A stretch of 64,000 bases of DNA from positions 1 to 64,000 of the forward strand of contig JAHFJR010000001.1 of the NCBI GenBank assembly GCA_023245775.1, read 5' to 3'. The translations under genes were made by a program, and so were the position numbers. Below, piece by piece: positions 18,835 to 28,419 of the stretch. Positions within the stretch are counted from its first letter, which is position 1; every line of letters starts with the position of its first letter. Origin of the DNA: Candidatus Peribacteria bacterium (lineage in GTDB: Bacteria > Patescibacteriota > Gracilibacteria > Peribacterales > Peribacteraceae). Under the pieces are notes generated by a model. It searched no databases. It saw only the letters and a list, made by a program, of their open reading frames with translations, and was not told where the DNA came from.

Positions 18835-19830
18835 GTGCTCTCCCTCATCCTTCCGACCTACAATGAGGCGCAAAATGTCATGAGCCTCCTCGGGCATCTC
18901 GATGGAGTGCTGCGTGATACGCCTCATGAGATCATCGTGGTGGATGATGATTCGCCCGATGGGACAGCGAACGTTGTGGCAGAGTTCGCACGCTTGCATC
19001 GACGTGTCAAGGTGTTGCCTCGTCGAGGGAAGAAGGGTCTCAGTTCGGCTGTGGTCGACGGGTTCGATGCCGCGCATGGCACGGTGCTGGCGGTGATGGA
19101 TGCCGATTTGCAGCACGATGCGTTGCTGCTCCTTCGCTTGCTTGCAGCCATTGAACAGGGCACGGATCTCAGTATTGGTTCACGCTACATGGAGGGGGGG
19201 AGTATTGGCGATTGGGTTGTGGATCGTCGCATCATCAGCTCGACAGGGACATTCTTCGCAAGACGCCTTGCTCGTGTTCCCGTGACGGATCCTCTCGGTG
19301 GTTTCTTCGCGATCCGCGCCGATCTCTACCGTTCGATTCGCCCGAGGCTTCGGCCGACCGGCTTCAAGATTCTCCTCGAAATTCTTGCGCACGTTCCGTC
19401 TTCGACACGCGTTCTCGAGATCCCGTTGATTTTTCGTATGCGTCTCCATGGCCAGAGCAAGCTCTCGCTCGGCGTGCACGTCACGTTTGCCTATCAGGTG
19501 CTCAGGCTTGCTCTCTCCAGAGCCCTCGAGAAGATCACGGCATACGGTTCTCGTCTCTTCCTGTGCTGTCTCCTCCTTGGATCTTTCTTCATCGTTCCTC
19601 GTCTCTGGTCCATTGGACTCCTGTACATGCATGCGTCTCTGCGGCATGAGGTGCAGGCTTCTTTGCAGATGGTTGCTGACAGACAGGGATGGCTGCTATC
19701 GGACATCGAGCTCACCGCAGTGACTCCTGCATCGGTGTCGATCCTTCATCGTGTTCATCTTCGTTCTTCGACACCACCTCGTTCCTGTTCCATCGATCTG
19801 CATACTTCACTCCTCTCATGCGTCGACTGA
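18835..19830 (+). CDS. GT2 polyprenol-phosphate mannosyltransferase-like with C-terminal TM domain; GTG start
   Basis: LSLILPTYNEAQNVMSLLGHLDGV...VDDDSPDGTANVV...MDADLQHD. Confidence 0.9.
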   Translation: MLSLILPTYNEAQNVMSLLGHLDGVLRDTPHEIIVVDDDSPDGTANVVAEFARLHRRVKVLPRRGKKGLSSAVVDGFDAAHGTVLAVMDADLQHDALLLLRLLAAIEQGTDLSIGSRYMEGGSIGDWVVDRRIISSTGTFFARRLARVPVTDPLGGFFAIRADLYRSIRPRLRPTGFKILLEILAHVPSSTRVLEIPLIFRMRLHGQSKLSLGVHVTFAYQVLRLALSRALEKITAYGSRLFLCCLLLGSFFIVPRLWSIGLLYMHASLRHEVQASLQMVADRQGWLLSDIELTAVTPASVSILHRVHLRSSTPPRSCSIDLHTSLLSCVD

Positions 19831-21026
19831 TCTTCTCCCATGGGCTTCTCGAACTCTATGCACTTGCACTCGCTGTCGTGCAGTTGCCCGGAGGCGTGCG
19901 TACGGACGAAGCCAAGTACCTGCTCTCCATTCCCTATCCGCACCCACCGCTCCTACGTACGCTCTTCGCGTCGCTCTCATGGATGCCATATCAAGAGCTC
20001 TTCTGGAGATTCGTGATTGCGAGTGCCGTCGTCCAGGCCGTGTGGTTGCTGTGGGATCTGGGCTACGTCTTCCCTCGTCCCAAGCGTCTTGCACTCGCTT
20101 CGAGTTGGCTCTTCAGTGCGGCGGTGGTGTTGCAGGCAGGCACGGTGATGATGGCTCCACTGACGGCTCTCTTCGGCTTGGTGTGTGTGTGGCTCGTGCT
20201 TCGTCCACATCCGATTGCGAAGACATCTGCTCCGCTCATCGGACTCTTCTGGTTCCTGGGCCTCTTCAGTATCTATCAGACTGTCCTGTATCTCCCCTTA
20301 CTCCTCGGTGTGTTTCGCAAGGCGCATCTGAGGGCGAGAGACTTCTGTCTCTTCCTTGGCATGCCGCTCTTACTCCTCGTTCTCTACACGGTCGCTCATC
20401 CGCTTCTTCTTGCAAGTATTGTTCATGTGGGTTCGCAAGATGCTGCTCTACCGATCTCACTGCGACTGTGGAAGATCCTCTGGATCTTGCTCGTATCCGG
20501 TAGTGGCATGCTGACGGTTGTTGGCATTGCAGGCATTCTTGTGAGTGGGAGGAAGGAACTGCTTGTTACACTCATGGCACTTGTCTCCTACATCGCACTG
20601 ACGAGTCAGGAGTACTACGCGATCTTGCTCACCCCTCTCCTCGCTTCCGGAGTCTTTTTGCTCCTCTGCAAACGCAGACTGTCGAGTACGTGTTACCTTC
20701 CCCCCCATGTGCTCATGAGTGTCCTCTTTGTCTTCACGCTGTTTCCATCAGCGCATCCAAGTTCTGCGCGTGAGACGATGCACTTCCTCAGGACGCACGG
20801 AGTGACTTCGATGCAGGAATTTCTCTTGATGGACGGACCTTTTGGTCATGAGTGGCAGTACGAGAGCAGCGCTCCGATTGGGCGATTCACGCAACAAGTA
20901 TCATCGAGCATCGAAGACCGTGCACAGGCCATTGTGTGTACGAAGAAGACCTGCGAAGAAGACGTGAATACGGAGATGTGGAAACGTTTGGACGGAGCAC
21001 CAGTGGAGGTGTGGATACGACGGTAA
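19818..21026 (+). CDS. Polytopic membrane protein, GT39/PMT-like
   Basis: MRRLIFSHGLLELYALALAVVQLPGGVRTDEAKYLLSIPYPHPPL (acidic residue in first loop), many TMs. Confidence 0.7.
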   Translation: MRRLIFSHGLLELYALALAVVQLPGGVRTDEAKYLLSIPYPHPPLLRTLFASLSWMPYQELFWRFVIASAVVQAVWLLWDLGYVFPRPKRLALASSWLFSAAVVLQAGTVMMAPLTALFGLVCVWLVLRPHPIAKTSAPLIGLFWFLGLFSIYQTVLYLPLLLGVFRKAHLRARDFCLFLGMPLLLLVLYTVAHPLLLASIVHVGSQDAALPISLRLWKILWILLVSGSGMLTVVGIAGILVSGRKELLVTLMALVSYIALTSQEYYAILLTPLLASGVFLLLCKRRLSSTCYLPPHVLMSVLFVFTLFPSAHPSSARETMHFLRTHGVTSMQEFLLMDGPFGHEWQYESSAPIGRFTQQVSSSIEDRAQAIVCTKKTCEEDVNTEMWKRLDGAPVEVWIRR

Positions 21027-21054
21027 AGAGTGAAAAGTGCACGTTCCACTCATT

Positions 21055-22020
21055 TCATAGTCCGTAGTATGCCCTGTACCACTCGACAAATTTTGGTACG
21101 CCTTCCGCGATTCTCGTCTTCGGTTCGTACCCAAGCATCTTCTTCGCTCTCGAAATATCCGCAAGACTCGCGCGTACATCACCGGGTTGCATCGGCAGGT
21201 ACTCTTTCCTCGCTTCTCTGCCGCAGCTCTGTTCGATGAGTCGAACATACTCCATCAGTTCCTCTTGTCTTCCGCAGCCGAGGTTGAATAGTTCCTCGGG
21301 ATAATTCTTGTCGCAGGAGGCGAGAATGCCCGCGACAATGTCATCGACGTAGGTGAAGTCACGTTGCATCTTCCCTTCTCCGTAGATACTGAGGGGACGG
21401 TCATGCAGGAGGGCATCGGTGAACAGGAACAACGCCATATCGGGTCTGCCGTAGGGTCCGTAGACCGTGAAGAACCTTAGTCCCGTGACGGGGATGCTAT
21501 AGAGATGATGGTATGTGTGAGCCATCAACTCATTATCTTTCTTGTTCATCCCGTAGAGCGAAATCTGATCGTCCGTGCGATCGGCTTCGGATGCGGGCAG
21601 TTTCTCATTGCCGCCGTAGACCGAACTGCTGCTTGCATAGATCAATCCCTTGACCTTCTGTTTTCGCACTTCGTCGATGATATGGAAGAACCCGCGAATG
21701 TTGATATCGATGTACTCGTCGGGATGCTCGAACGCGTACCGTACTCCAGCAAGTGCCGCGAGGTGGATGACGCGATCGACGCCGTTCATGGCCTTCGCGA
21801 CGGTTGCACGATCGAGAATGTCGCCTCGGATGAACGTGAATCCTTCTCTGCCTTCGAGGAGCTTCAGTCGTGCTTCCTTGAGAGTCGGGTCGTAGTAATT
21901 GCTGACATTATCCAACCCCACGACCTCATCCCCGCGCTCGAGAAGCTTGCAAATCGTGTGGTAGCCGATGAAGCCGGCAGCACCGGTTAAGAGGATTTTC
22001 ATAGGTTCGCGTGAAAACAC
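21055..22020 (-). CDS. NAD-dependent epimerase (UDP-glucuronate 4-epimerase-like)
   Basis: MKILLTGAAGFIGYHTICKLLERGDEVVGLDN...YASSSSVYGGNEKLP. Confidence 0.9.
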   Translation of the reverse strand: MFSREPMKILLTGAAGFIGYHTICKLLERGDEVVGLDNVSNYYDPTLKEARLKLLEGREGFTFIRGDILDRATVAKAMNGVDRVIHLAALAGVRYAFEHPDEYIDINIRGFFHIIDEVRKQKVKGLIYASSSSVYGGNEKLPASEADRTDDQISLYGMNKKDNELMAHTYHHLYSIPVTGLRFFTVYGPYGRPDMALFLFTDALLHDRPLSIYGEGKMQRDFTYVDDIVAGILASCDKNYPEELFNLGCGRQEELMEYVRLIEQSCGREARKEYLPMQPGDVRASLADISRAKKMLGYEPKTRIAEGVPKFVEWYRAYYGL

Positions 22021-22346
22021 GTGCAGTATAGCATGTGGAATCTTCTCCTCTTCACTTGCAGATTACTGACTCTGCTCATTGAGCAGTGCTTCCACTCTTT
22101 TGTTGTACTCTTCCAGAGCTTCTCTGCCCGTACATTCACTCATATGCATGCTTGCGGTCAGCTCTAGGCGCTGGCGCATGGTCAGTTCCGCATCACTCAT
22201 TGAATTTCTTTCGTTCGATCGTTCCATACGTGCTGGAGATAGGAATAAAATGGACGGTCATCATATCCCTATTCCAAAGTATTGCAATGCTTCAGGTCTG
22301 ACTATTTCAGGTACAGATACTGCAGTCTTTGATGCTGCATCGCGGC

Positions 22347-22598
22347 TTACTGTCCGTCGCCGCTCACAAGATCCTCTGCCTCATGCTCTACTGCCCGATG
22401 GAAGAAGGCTTCGTCAGGGACTTCGAATGTTGCATTAGGGATGACAGCTGCAATCGCTGCTTTTACCCCTGATATTTCCTGAAGATGTCCAATAGCTATC
22501 AGCTCATCTTCATCGAGATCTCCTACATCTCGAATCACACGATTTTCTGTTCCTGTTTCTCCGAATTCACGTGTAGTTTCTGTCATCAATGTCGTCAT
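22347..22598 (-). CDS. Small hypothetical protein
   Basis: 83 aa acidic ORF filling an otherwise empty interval. Confidence 0.35.
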   Translation of the reverse strand: MTTLMTETTREFGETGTENRVIRDVGDLDEDELIAIGHLQEISGVKAAIAAVIPNATFEVPDEAFFHRAVEHEAEDLVSGDGQ

Positions 22599-22619
22599 AG
22601 GGGGGAGGGGAAATTTCGC

Positions 22620-23933
22620 CTACCGTACACCGATGCCGACGTACTGCAAATGTTCTCTCCTCACCTGCTCGGGTTCATAGCAATTCCTTGCGTCAAAAAC
22701 GAGGTTGCCCTTCATTGCACTCTTCAGTTTCTTCAGGTCGATTCCGCGGAATTCGTCCCACTCTGTCAAAAGCACCACGGCATCGGCGTCTTTCGCTGCA
22801 TCCATTGGTGAATGCACGAGGATCGTCTCTTTCGGAAGGAGGGGCTTCGCACGATCCATCGCGACCGGATCGAATGCACGCACCGTGTGACCGGCCTTGA
22901 TCAGAGAGGGAATGACATCGAGGCTGGGGGCTTCGCGCATGTCGTCGGTTTTTGGTTTGAAGGCGAGACCCCACACAGCGATGGTCGATTTCTTCGGGAG
23001 CACCGCCAGCATTTTTTTGATGAAACGTTCGCGTTGGTTCACATTCACCTTGTCCGTCGCTTCAACGATCGGCATCGAGAGGCCGTGCTCTTTCGCTGTT
23101 ACGAGCAGCGCCTTCACGTCTTTTGGGAAGCAGCTGCCGCCATAGCCGATCCCTGCATGCAGGAACTTGGGTCCGATGCGATGGTCCAGTCCCATGCCGA
23201 GAGCGATATCGCGTATATTTGCCCCCGAGACTTCGGCGAGTTCTGTGAGCATGTTGATGAAGCTGATCTTCGTTGCGAGGAAGGCGTTACTTGCATACTT
23301 CACGATCTCCGCACTCTCGCGTGTCATGAAGACGAGCGGCTTTCCCACCCGTGTGATCGGATGATACAGCTTTTCCATGAGCATTCTTGCCGTCCCCGTT
23401 TCTCCATTGATTCCTATCACAATTCTGTCCGGCATCAGCGTATCCGTCACCGCGAGACCTTCGCGGAGGAACTCCGGATTGCTGACGACGGGAATCGTGA
23501 TCTTCGATTTCCTCCCGCTCAGGATCTTTGCAATACGTTCCTCGCAGAGTTTCCCCGTGCCGACGGGGACGGTCGATTTGTTGACGAAGATGAGATCATG
23601 CTTCGCATGTTTCGCGACGGTGTCTGCAACGATGAAGACGGCGCGAAGGTCCGCCTTATGATTCTCGCCCTGCGGAGTCGCGACGGCGGAGAAGACGATT
23701 TTTGTTTCTGGTAATGCTTCCTCGAGTTTCGTGGTGAACGTCAGTCGTCCGCTCTTCAGTCCGGATTTCAGCAGTTCCTCAAGTCCGGGTTCGTAGATCG
23801 GACTTTCTCCTCCTTTCAGCATCGCTACTTTTGCTTCATCGATATCGACGCCGACCACCTCGTGACCCAGTTCGGCGAAGCAGGCCGCAGAGACGAGGCC
23901 GACGTAGCCGGTACCGACAATCGCTATTTTCAT
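22620..23933 (-). CDS. ugd: UDP-glucose 6-dehydrogenase
   Basis: MKIAIVGTGYVGLVSAACFAELGHEVVGVDID...GIGYGGSCFPKDVKAL. Confidence 0.93.
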   Translation of the reverse strand: MKIAIVGTGYVGLVSAACFAELGHEVVGVDIDEAKVAMLKGGESPIYEPGLEELLKSGLKSGRLTFTTKLEEALPETKIVFSAVATPQGENHKADLRAVFIVADTVAKHAKHDLIFVNKSTVPVGTGKLCEERIAKILSGRKSKITIPVVSNPEFLREGLAVTDTLMPDRIVIGINGETGTARMLMEKLYHPITRVGKPLVFMTRESAEIVKYASNAFLATKISFINMLTELAEVSGANIRDIALGMGLDHRIGPKFLHAGIGYGGSCFPKDVKALLVTAKEHGLSMPIVEATDKVNVNQRERFIKKMLAVLPKKSTIAVWGLAFKPKTDDMREAPSLDVIPSLIKAGHTVRAFDPVAMDRAKPLLPKETILVHSPMDAAKDADAVVLLTEWDEFRGIDLKKLKSAMKGNLVFDARNCYEPEQVRREHLQYVGIGVR

Positions 23934-23977
23934 GGCTGCAGTGTACTCAAAAGAGGATCGGCATGTAAGATGCCCCT

Positions 23978-24925
23978 ATGAAATTTCTGATTCACGGTTC
24001 CATCGCCTATGACCTCCTCCTCTCCCATGAGGGTTCGTTCGTGGATGCCATCGATCCGAAGACGCTCGATCGGTTGTCCATCAATTACCTTGCGCAGGGA
24101 TTCGTTCGCCATCACGGAGGCACGGCAGCGAATATTTCCTGGAACTTGGCACTTCTTGGGGAGCAACCGATGGCGATCGGTGCGGTGGGGACGGATGGTG
24201 CTGAGTACCTGACGCTCCTGAAAGATCGCGGCATAGATCTTCGGTATGTCTCGCAGTCACGCACGGCGATCACAGCAACGGCGATCATCGCAACGGATAG
24301 CGGAGAGCGGCAGATAAGCTTCTTTCATCCGGGTGCGGATGGAGAGGCGGCGCTTCCGGATTTTTCCGATGAACGTGATACTGCGGCACTGTCGATCATC
24401 AGTCCGAGGAATCCTCTGCTCATGCTCGAGGCCGCTCGAAGAAGTACAGCGTTGAAGATTCCCTACCTCTTCGATCCAGGACAAGTCGTCCATGCCTTTC
24501 GTCAGGATGATTTTCGTACCGCGCTCCAAGGGAGCAGGGGACTGATCGTGAACGAGTACGAGTGGTCGCTCGCTTCGGTGACACTCGGGTGGGATGAATC
24601 GGAGGTCGTGTCTCAGTGCGGCATGCTTGTCAGAACTCTTGGTGACAAGGGTCTCGTGATCTTGACGAAAAAAGAAGCCGTCGAGATCCCCGCGTGTCCC
24701 CCGAGCAGGTTGATCAATCCTACGGGTGCCGGAGACGCCGCGCGCGCGGGACTGCTCTTTGGATGTGCACGACAGTGGCCTCTCGTGCAGTCTGGAAGAT
24801 TGGCTGCCATTCTGGGTTCGCTGGTGTGTGAGCAGGAGGGGACACTGCTGGATTCACTGGATATGGATCTGGTGAAGCAGAAAGCGAAGCAAACGTACGG
24901 GGAGGCGTTGCCAAGATTGCAGTAA
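23978..24925 (+). CDS. PfkB-family carbohydrate kinase (candidate adenosine kinase)
   Basis: GGTAANISWNLALLG...NPTGAGDAARAGLLFG; lies upstream of ahcY. Confidence 0.85.
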   Translation: MKFLIHGSIAYDLLLSHEGSFVDAIDPKTLDRLSINYLAQGFVRHHGGTAANISWNLALLGEQPMAIGAVGTDGAEYLTLLKDRGIDLRYVSQSRTAITATAIIATDSGERQISFFHPGADGEAALPDFSDERDTAALSIISPRNPLLMLEAARRSTALKIPYLFDPGQVVHAFRQDDFRTALQGSRGLIVNEYEWSLASVTLGWDESEVVSQCGMLVRTLGDKGLVILTKKEAVEIPACPPSRLINPTGAGDAARAGLLFGCARQWPLVQSGRLAAILGSLVCEQEGTLLDSLDMDLVKQKAKQTYGEALPRLQ

Positions 24926-24948
24926 TTTCCAAATCCAACATCGTACAT

Positions 24949-25043
24949 TGTGCACACGACGCACCCCGAACGGGTGCTCCTTTTCATCTTTATTTTACTT
25001 CTACATGAAATGGAGCGAGCGTTCGGCTCGCGTTGTTCATGGT
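24949..25043. repeat. Intergenic paired-hairpin element, copy 1
   Basis: GCACCCCGAACGGGTGCTCC ... GGAGCGAGCGTTCGGCTCGCGTTGTT. Confidence 0.65.
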
Positions 25044-25133
25044 GAAGCTTTGTCGTTGAAATGAGCTTTAAGCTTTGCGCTTTTCACTTTAAGCTGTTAC
25101 ACGATTCGTTTCTGATTTTCTCCCCTTCTTCCC

Positions 25134-26387
25134 ATGTCCTACGTACTCGATCCGAAGCTTGCTGAACAAGGCCGTCTCAATCTCGAGATCGCCGAGAAGC
25201 GTATGGGTGCGCTGCTCGAGGTTCGCAAAAATTTCATCAAGACGAAACCGTTTGCTGGACTCACGATCGGCATGGCACTGCACGTGACGAAGGAGACGGG
25301 TATTCTCGTGCGCACATTGGTTGCAGGTGGAGCCAAGGTCGCGATCACGGGATGCAATCCGCTCTCGACGCAAGATGATATTGCCGCAGCACTTGCTGAA
25401 GAGAAGGATGTTCTGGTGTGGGCCTACAAGGGAGAGAATCGCGAGGACTACTACAAGTTCCTCTCGGCGGTGATCCAGCAGGAGCCGGATATTACCATTG
25501 ACGATGGCTGTGATCTGGTCACCGAGATGCACACGAAGCATCCCCATCTGCTTCCAAAGATGCTCGGTGGTTGCGAAGAGACGACGACGGGTATTCTGCG
25601 GCTGAAGTCCATGGTTCGAGATGGCGCACTGAAGATCCCGATGATTGCGGTGAACGACAACCTCACGAAGCACCTGATGGATAACTACTACGGGACGGGT
25701 CAGTCCACATTCGATGGTGTCTTGAGGTCGACCAACATGCTGATCGCAGGGAAGACGGTTGTCGTCCTTGGCTACGGGAGCTGTGGCAAGGGTGTTGCGA
25801 TGCGAGCCAAGGGGATGGGAGCACAGGTGATCGTCACGGAGGTTGACCCCTTCTGCGCGCTGCAGGCTGCGATGGACGGACACCGTGTGATGGCAATGGA
25901 TGAGGCGTGTGCACTCGGAGATCTCTTCGTCACCGTGACGGGGAATCTGCATGTGATCCGTATGGAACACATCGAGAAGATGAAAGACGCAGCCGTCCTC
26001 GCGAATTCCGGACACTTCGACAACGAGATCGACATGGCGACGCTCGAGAGGAAGGCGAGTCGCAAACGTCGTGTGCGTCACTACCTCGACGAGTACCTCC
26101 TGAAGTCGGGCCGCATTCTCTACGTCGCGGGCGAAGGGCGCCTCGTGAATCTCGCGTCTGCGGAGGGACACCCGAGCGAGGTGATGAGTCTGTCGTTCTG
26201 CGGTCAGGCGCTCGCGTGTGAGTACCTCGTGAAACATCGTGGTTCTCTGAAGCCCGAGGTCATCACACTTCCACCGGAGATCGATACGTACATTGCAGGG
26301 TTGCAGCTTACGGCGATGGGACTTCGCATCGATGCTCTGACTGAGGAGCAGAAGAAGTATCTTGGGAGTTGGCAGGAGGGAACGTAA
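25134..26387 (+). CDS. ahcY: Adenosylhomocysteinase
   Basis: SYVLDPKLAEQGRLNLEIAEKRMG...VVVLGYGSCGKGVAMRAKGMGAQVIVTEVDPFCALQAAMDGHRV. Confidence 0.95.
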   Translation: MSYVLDPKLAEQGRLNLEIAEKRMGALLEVRKNFIKTKPFAGLTIGMALHVTKETGILVRTLVAGGAKVAITGCNPLSTQDDIAAALAEEKDVLVWAYKGENREDYYKFLSAVIQQEPDITIDDGCDLVTEMHTKHPHLLPKMLGGCEETTTGILRLKSMVRDGALKIPMIAVNDNLTKHLMDNYYGTGQSTFDGVLRSTNMLIAGKTVVVLGYGSCGKGVAMRAKGMGAQVIVTEVDPFCALQAAMDGHRVMAMDEACALGDLFVTVTGNLHVIRMEHIEKMKDAAVLANSGHFDNEIDMATLERKASRKRRVRHYLDEYLLKSGRILYVAGEGRLVNLASAEGHPSEVMSLSFCGQALACEYLVKHRGSLKPEVITLPPEIDTYIAGLQLTAMGLRIDALTEEQKKYLGSWQEGT

Positions 26388-26391
26388 TTTT

Positions 26392-26422
26392 CACGAGAGG
26401 AAAACTACGTTTTCCTCTCGTG
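26392..26422 (+). terminator. Perfect 14-bp hairpin downstream of ahcY
   Basis: CACGAGAGGAAAAC-TAC-GTTTTCCTCTCGTG. Confidence 0.6.
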
Positions 26423-26664
26423 GACTCTCTTTTCCTTCATTTGAGTCCTCCAGCCGCGGGGCCCACGCCTGCGTGCCGTAACACCGGCACTTCTCGCACA
26501 CGAAGACGGCACTCCGGTGTGCAGGCACGAGACCCGCGTCTTCGGACAACTTTTTTATTAGGCATGCAACGATTGAATTCCATCGAATTTTCCTTTCATC
26601 GTTTCTGGAATATTGTAACATACAACGTATTGACAATGTCATGACAGTTGAGTATCCTGTTTGC

Positions 26665-26937
26665 ATGACAACGACCATCCAAGTCCGTACGAATGCCAAG
26701 GCGAAGAATGCCGCCCGTAGGATTTTGGAGAAGCAGGGAATGAACCTCAGCACTGCTGTGAACATCTATCTGCTGAAGATCATCGAGAAGAACGGCATTC
26801 CCTTCGAGATCGTAACAGAGAATGGAATGACGGTTGCGGCAGAGAGGAAGCTTCTGAAAGAGGCGGCATGGGCGATGAAGTACGGGCAGAGATATGATTC
26901 TGCAAAGGAAATGCATGAGGATATACTCAGGAAATGA
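26665..26937 (+). CDS. RelB/DinJ family antitoxin
   Basis: MTTTIQVRTNAKAKNAARRILEKQGMNLSTAVNIYLLKIIEKNGIPFEI. Confidence 0.88.
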   Translation: MTTTIQVRTNAKAKNAARRILEKQGMNLSTAVNIYLLKIIEKNGIPFEIVTENGMTVAAERKLLKEAAWAMKYGQRYDSAKEMHEDILRK

Positions 26938-27221
26938 AAGAGTATGAAATTTCTTCAACGAAGGCTTACAGGAAGGATTACAAACGTCTTTCCAAATCGG
27001 GACGTGATGTTCGCAATCTGGAAGATGTCATCGATCGATTGGCTTCGGGCGAAATACTCGAGCATCGTTATCAGGATCATCCACTTCGAGGCATGTTTTC
27101 AGGGGCTCGGGAGTGCCATATCGGACCGGATTGGCTTCTGATGTATGTAAAAGACGAAGGAACGCTTGTTTTGCTTCTTTTGAGGACGGGAACGCATCGG
27201 AACGTGCTTGGGATGGAGTGA
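26934..27221 (+). CDS. YafQ/RelE family toxin
   Basis: SSTKAYRKDYKRLSKSGRD...LEHRYQDHPLRGMFSGARECHIGPDWLLMYV; ATGA overlap. Confidence 0.9.
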   Translation: MKEYEISSTKAYRKDYKRLSKSGRDVRNLEDVIDRLASGEILEHRYQDHPLRGMFSGARECHIGPDWLLMYVKDEGTLVLLLLRTGTHRNVLGME

Positions 27222-27438
27222 GATAGGCCACCGTAAATTTACATATTGCATAAATTATATTTTATGATATAATAATAAATGAAAAATTAGACAAGAGGAG
27301 CTGAATTCGTACACTGAGTAAAATTTTTGAGAAGAGATCTTTCACATCGTCGCGACCAAACATCTACCTTCGCCCTTCGGTTCCGCTGATAGGGTGTGTG
27401 GGGTAGAAAAGCAGGAAGCCTTTTTGAAGGGAATCGGT

Positions 27439-27609
27439 ATGAGTGCTGTTCTTTTTGATGACAGTGGCGTGGATTTGCGTGCTCGGGAGGATGCTTCTAA
27501 GCCAATGGCCGGCAACAAGCAGGCAACGTGCCCACATTGTGGCCGCATTGGCAAAAGAAGGAGAATCCTTGAACATCAGGACAAGTGTCCGAAGCGCCCA
27601 TTGTCGTAG
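27439..27609 (+). CDS. Small zinc-ribbon-like protein
   Basis: TCPHCGRIGKRRRILEHQDKCPKRPLS (C2HC spacing); followed by terminator. Confidence 0.55.
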   Translation: MSAVLFDDSGVDLRAREDASKPMAGNKQATCPHCGRIGKRRRILEHQDKCPKRPLS

Positions 27610-27658
27610 GCTTCAGTCTGTTTGTGCACCACTCTTTCCTATCTGTGCACAAGCACTG

Positions 27659-27686
27659 CCAGGCCGCGCAAGCGGCCTGGCTTTTT
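27659..27686 (+). terminator. Intrinsic terminator
   Basis: CCAGGCCGC-GCAA-GCGGCCTGG-CTTTTT. Confidence 0.8.
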
Positions 27687-27841
27687 CTCCGCTTGAAGGT
27701 AGGTGTTTGGTTGTGATGAGCTCTTTCAAATCAGCGTATTGTAGATCGTGATCTACTCTTGCTTTTGCACATGCGGTGCATCCAAAAAGCCATGTCTATG
27801 ACATGCATACTGGAGAGTAGAACAATCGAAAGGAGTGGGCT

Positions 27842-28090
27842 ATGCCCGCCACATTGTCCGGAAAAGTTGGTGCCGATAAGAGCACCAAGGTTCAGATGCC
27901 ATGCGGATGTCGTACCAAGAAAAAGAATCGTCGACATCACATCAAAACTTGTCGTCAGGCCGCATGTGTTAGCGCTTGGCAACAGGAAGTCGCTGACGCT
28001 GAAGCTTTGCAATCCGAGAGAAAGGCCGAACGACAGCGTTCGAATACGCCTTCTCGAGCATTGACAGCAAGCCGAAATTGGCGGTATTAA
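27842..28090 (+). CDS. Small basic Cys/His-rich protein
   Basis: MPCGCRTKKKNRRHHIKTCRQAACVSAW; clear AAGGAG Shine-Dalgarno upstream. Confidence 0.5.
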   Translation: MPATLSGKVGADKSTKVQMPCGCRTKKKNRRHHIKTCRQAACVSAWQQEVADAEALQSERKAERQRSNTPSRALTASRNWRY

Positions 28091-28102
28091 CCCGCTTCTA
28101 TT

Positions 28103-28140
28103 ACTCAGTCTCGTCTGTCGCAAGGCAGATGAGACTGAGT
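28103..28140 (+). terminator. Hairpin downstream of small Cys-rich ORF
   Basis: ACTCAGTCTCGTCTG-TCGCAAGG-CAGATGAGACTGAGT. Confidence 0.5.
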
Positions 28141-28206
28141 GTCTCTTAGAGAGCAGATCACGTTCTATTCTAGTAATGAGTACGTGGAGATATTTATGAT
28201 TCTTTA

Positions 28207-28297
28207 TGGCGGAGAGGGAGGGATTCGAACCCTCGAGACCCTTGTGGGGTCTACGCGATTTCGAGTCGCGCGCCTTCGGCCACTCGGCCACCTCTCC
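28207..28297 (-). tRNA. tRNA-Ser(CGA)
   Basis: GGAGAGGTGGCCGAGTGGCCGAAGGCGCGCGACTCGAAATCGCG...GGTTCGAATCCCTCCCTCTCCGCCA; long variable arm. Confidence 0.95.
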
Positions 28298-28333
28298 ACG
28301 TCAGTGGAGGATAGCAGAAGATATGAAGGTGTG

Positions 28334-28414
28334 ATGATGGAGCGCGCGAAGCATCGCGCTCCCTTTGAATCATATCATCCATGTAAAAGGGAGCGGCATG
28401 CCTTGCCGCGTTGA
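28334..28414. repeat. Intergenic paired-hairpin element, copy 2
   Basis: GGAGCGCGCGAAGCATCGCGCTCC ... GGGAGCGGCATGCCTTGCCGCGTTG. Confidence 0.55.
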
Positions 28415-28419
28415 ATAGT

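Noticed and set aside
22063-22200. 45-aa minus ORF MSDAELTMRQRLELTASMHMSECTGREALEEYNKRVEALLNEQSQ
   Set aside because: Plausible small protein but too short to support without homology; not listed as a feature.
22812-23714. 300-aa plus-strand ORF
   Set aside because: Antisense to ugd; His/Asp/Glu-rich shadow translation.
25089-26237. 382-aa minus-strand ORF
   Set aside because: Antisense to ahcY; no recognisable domain.
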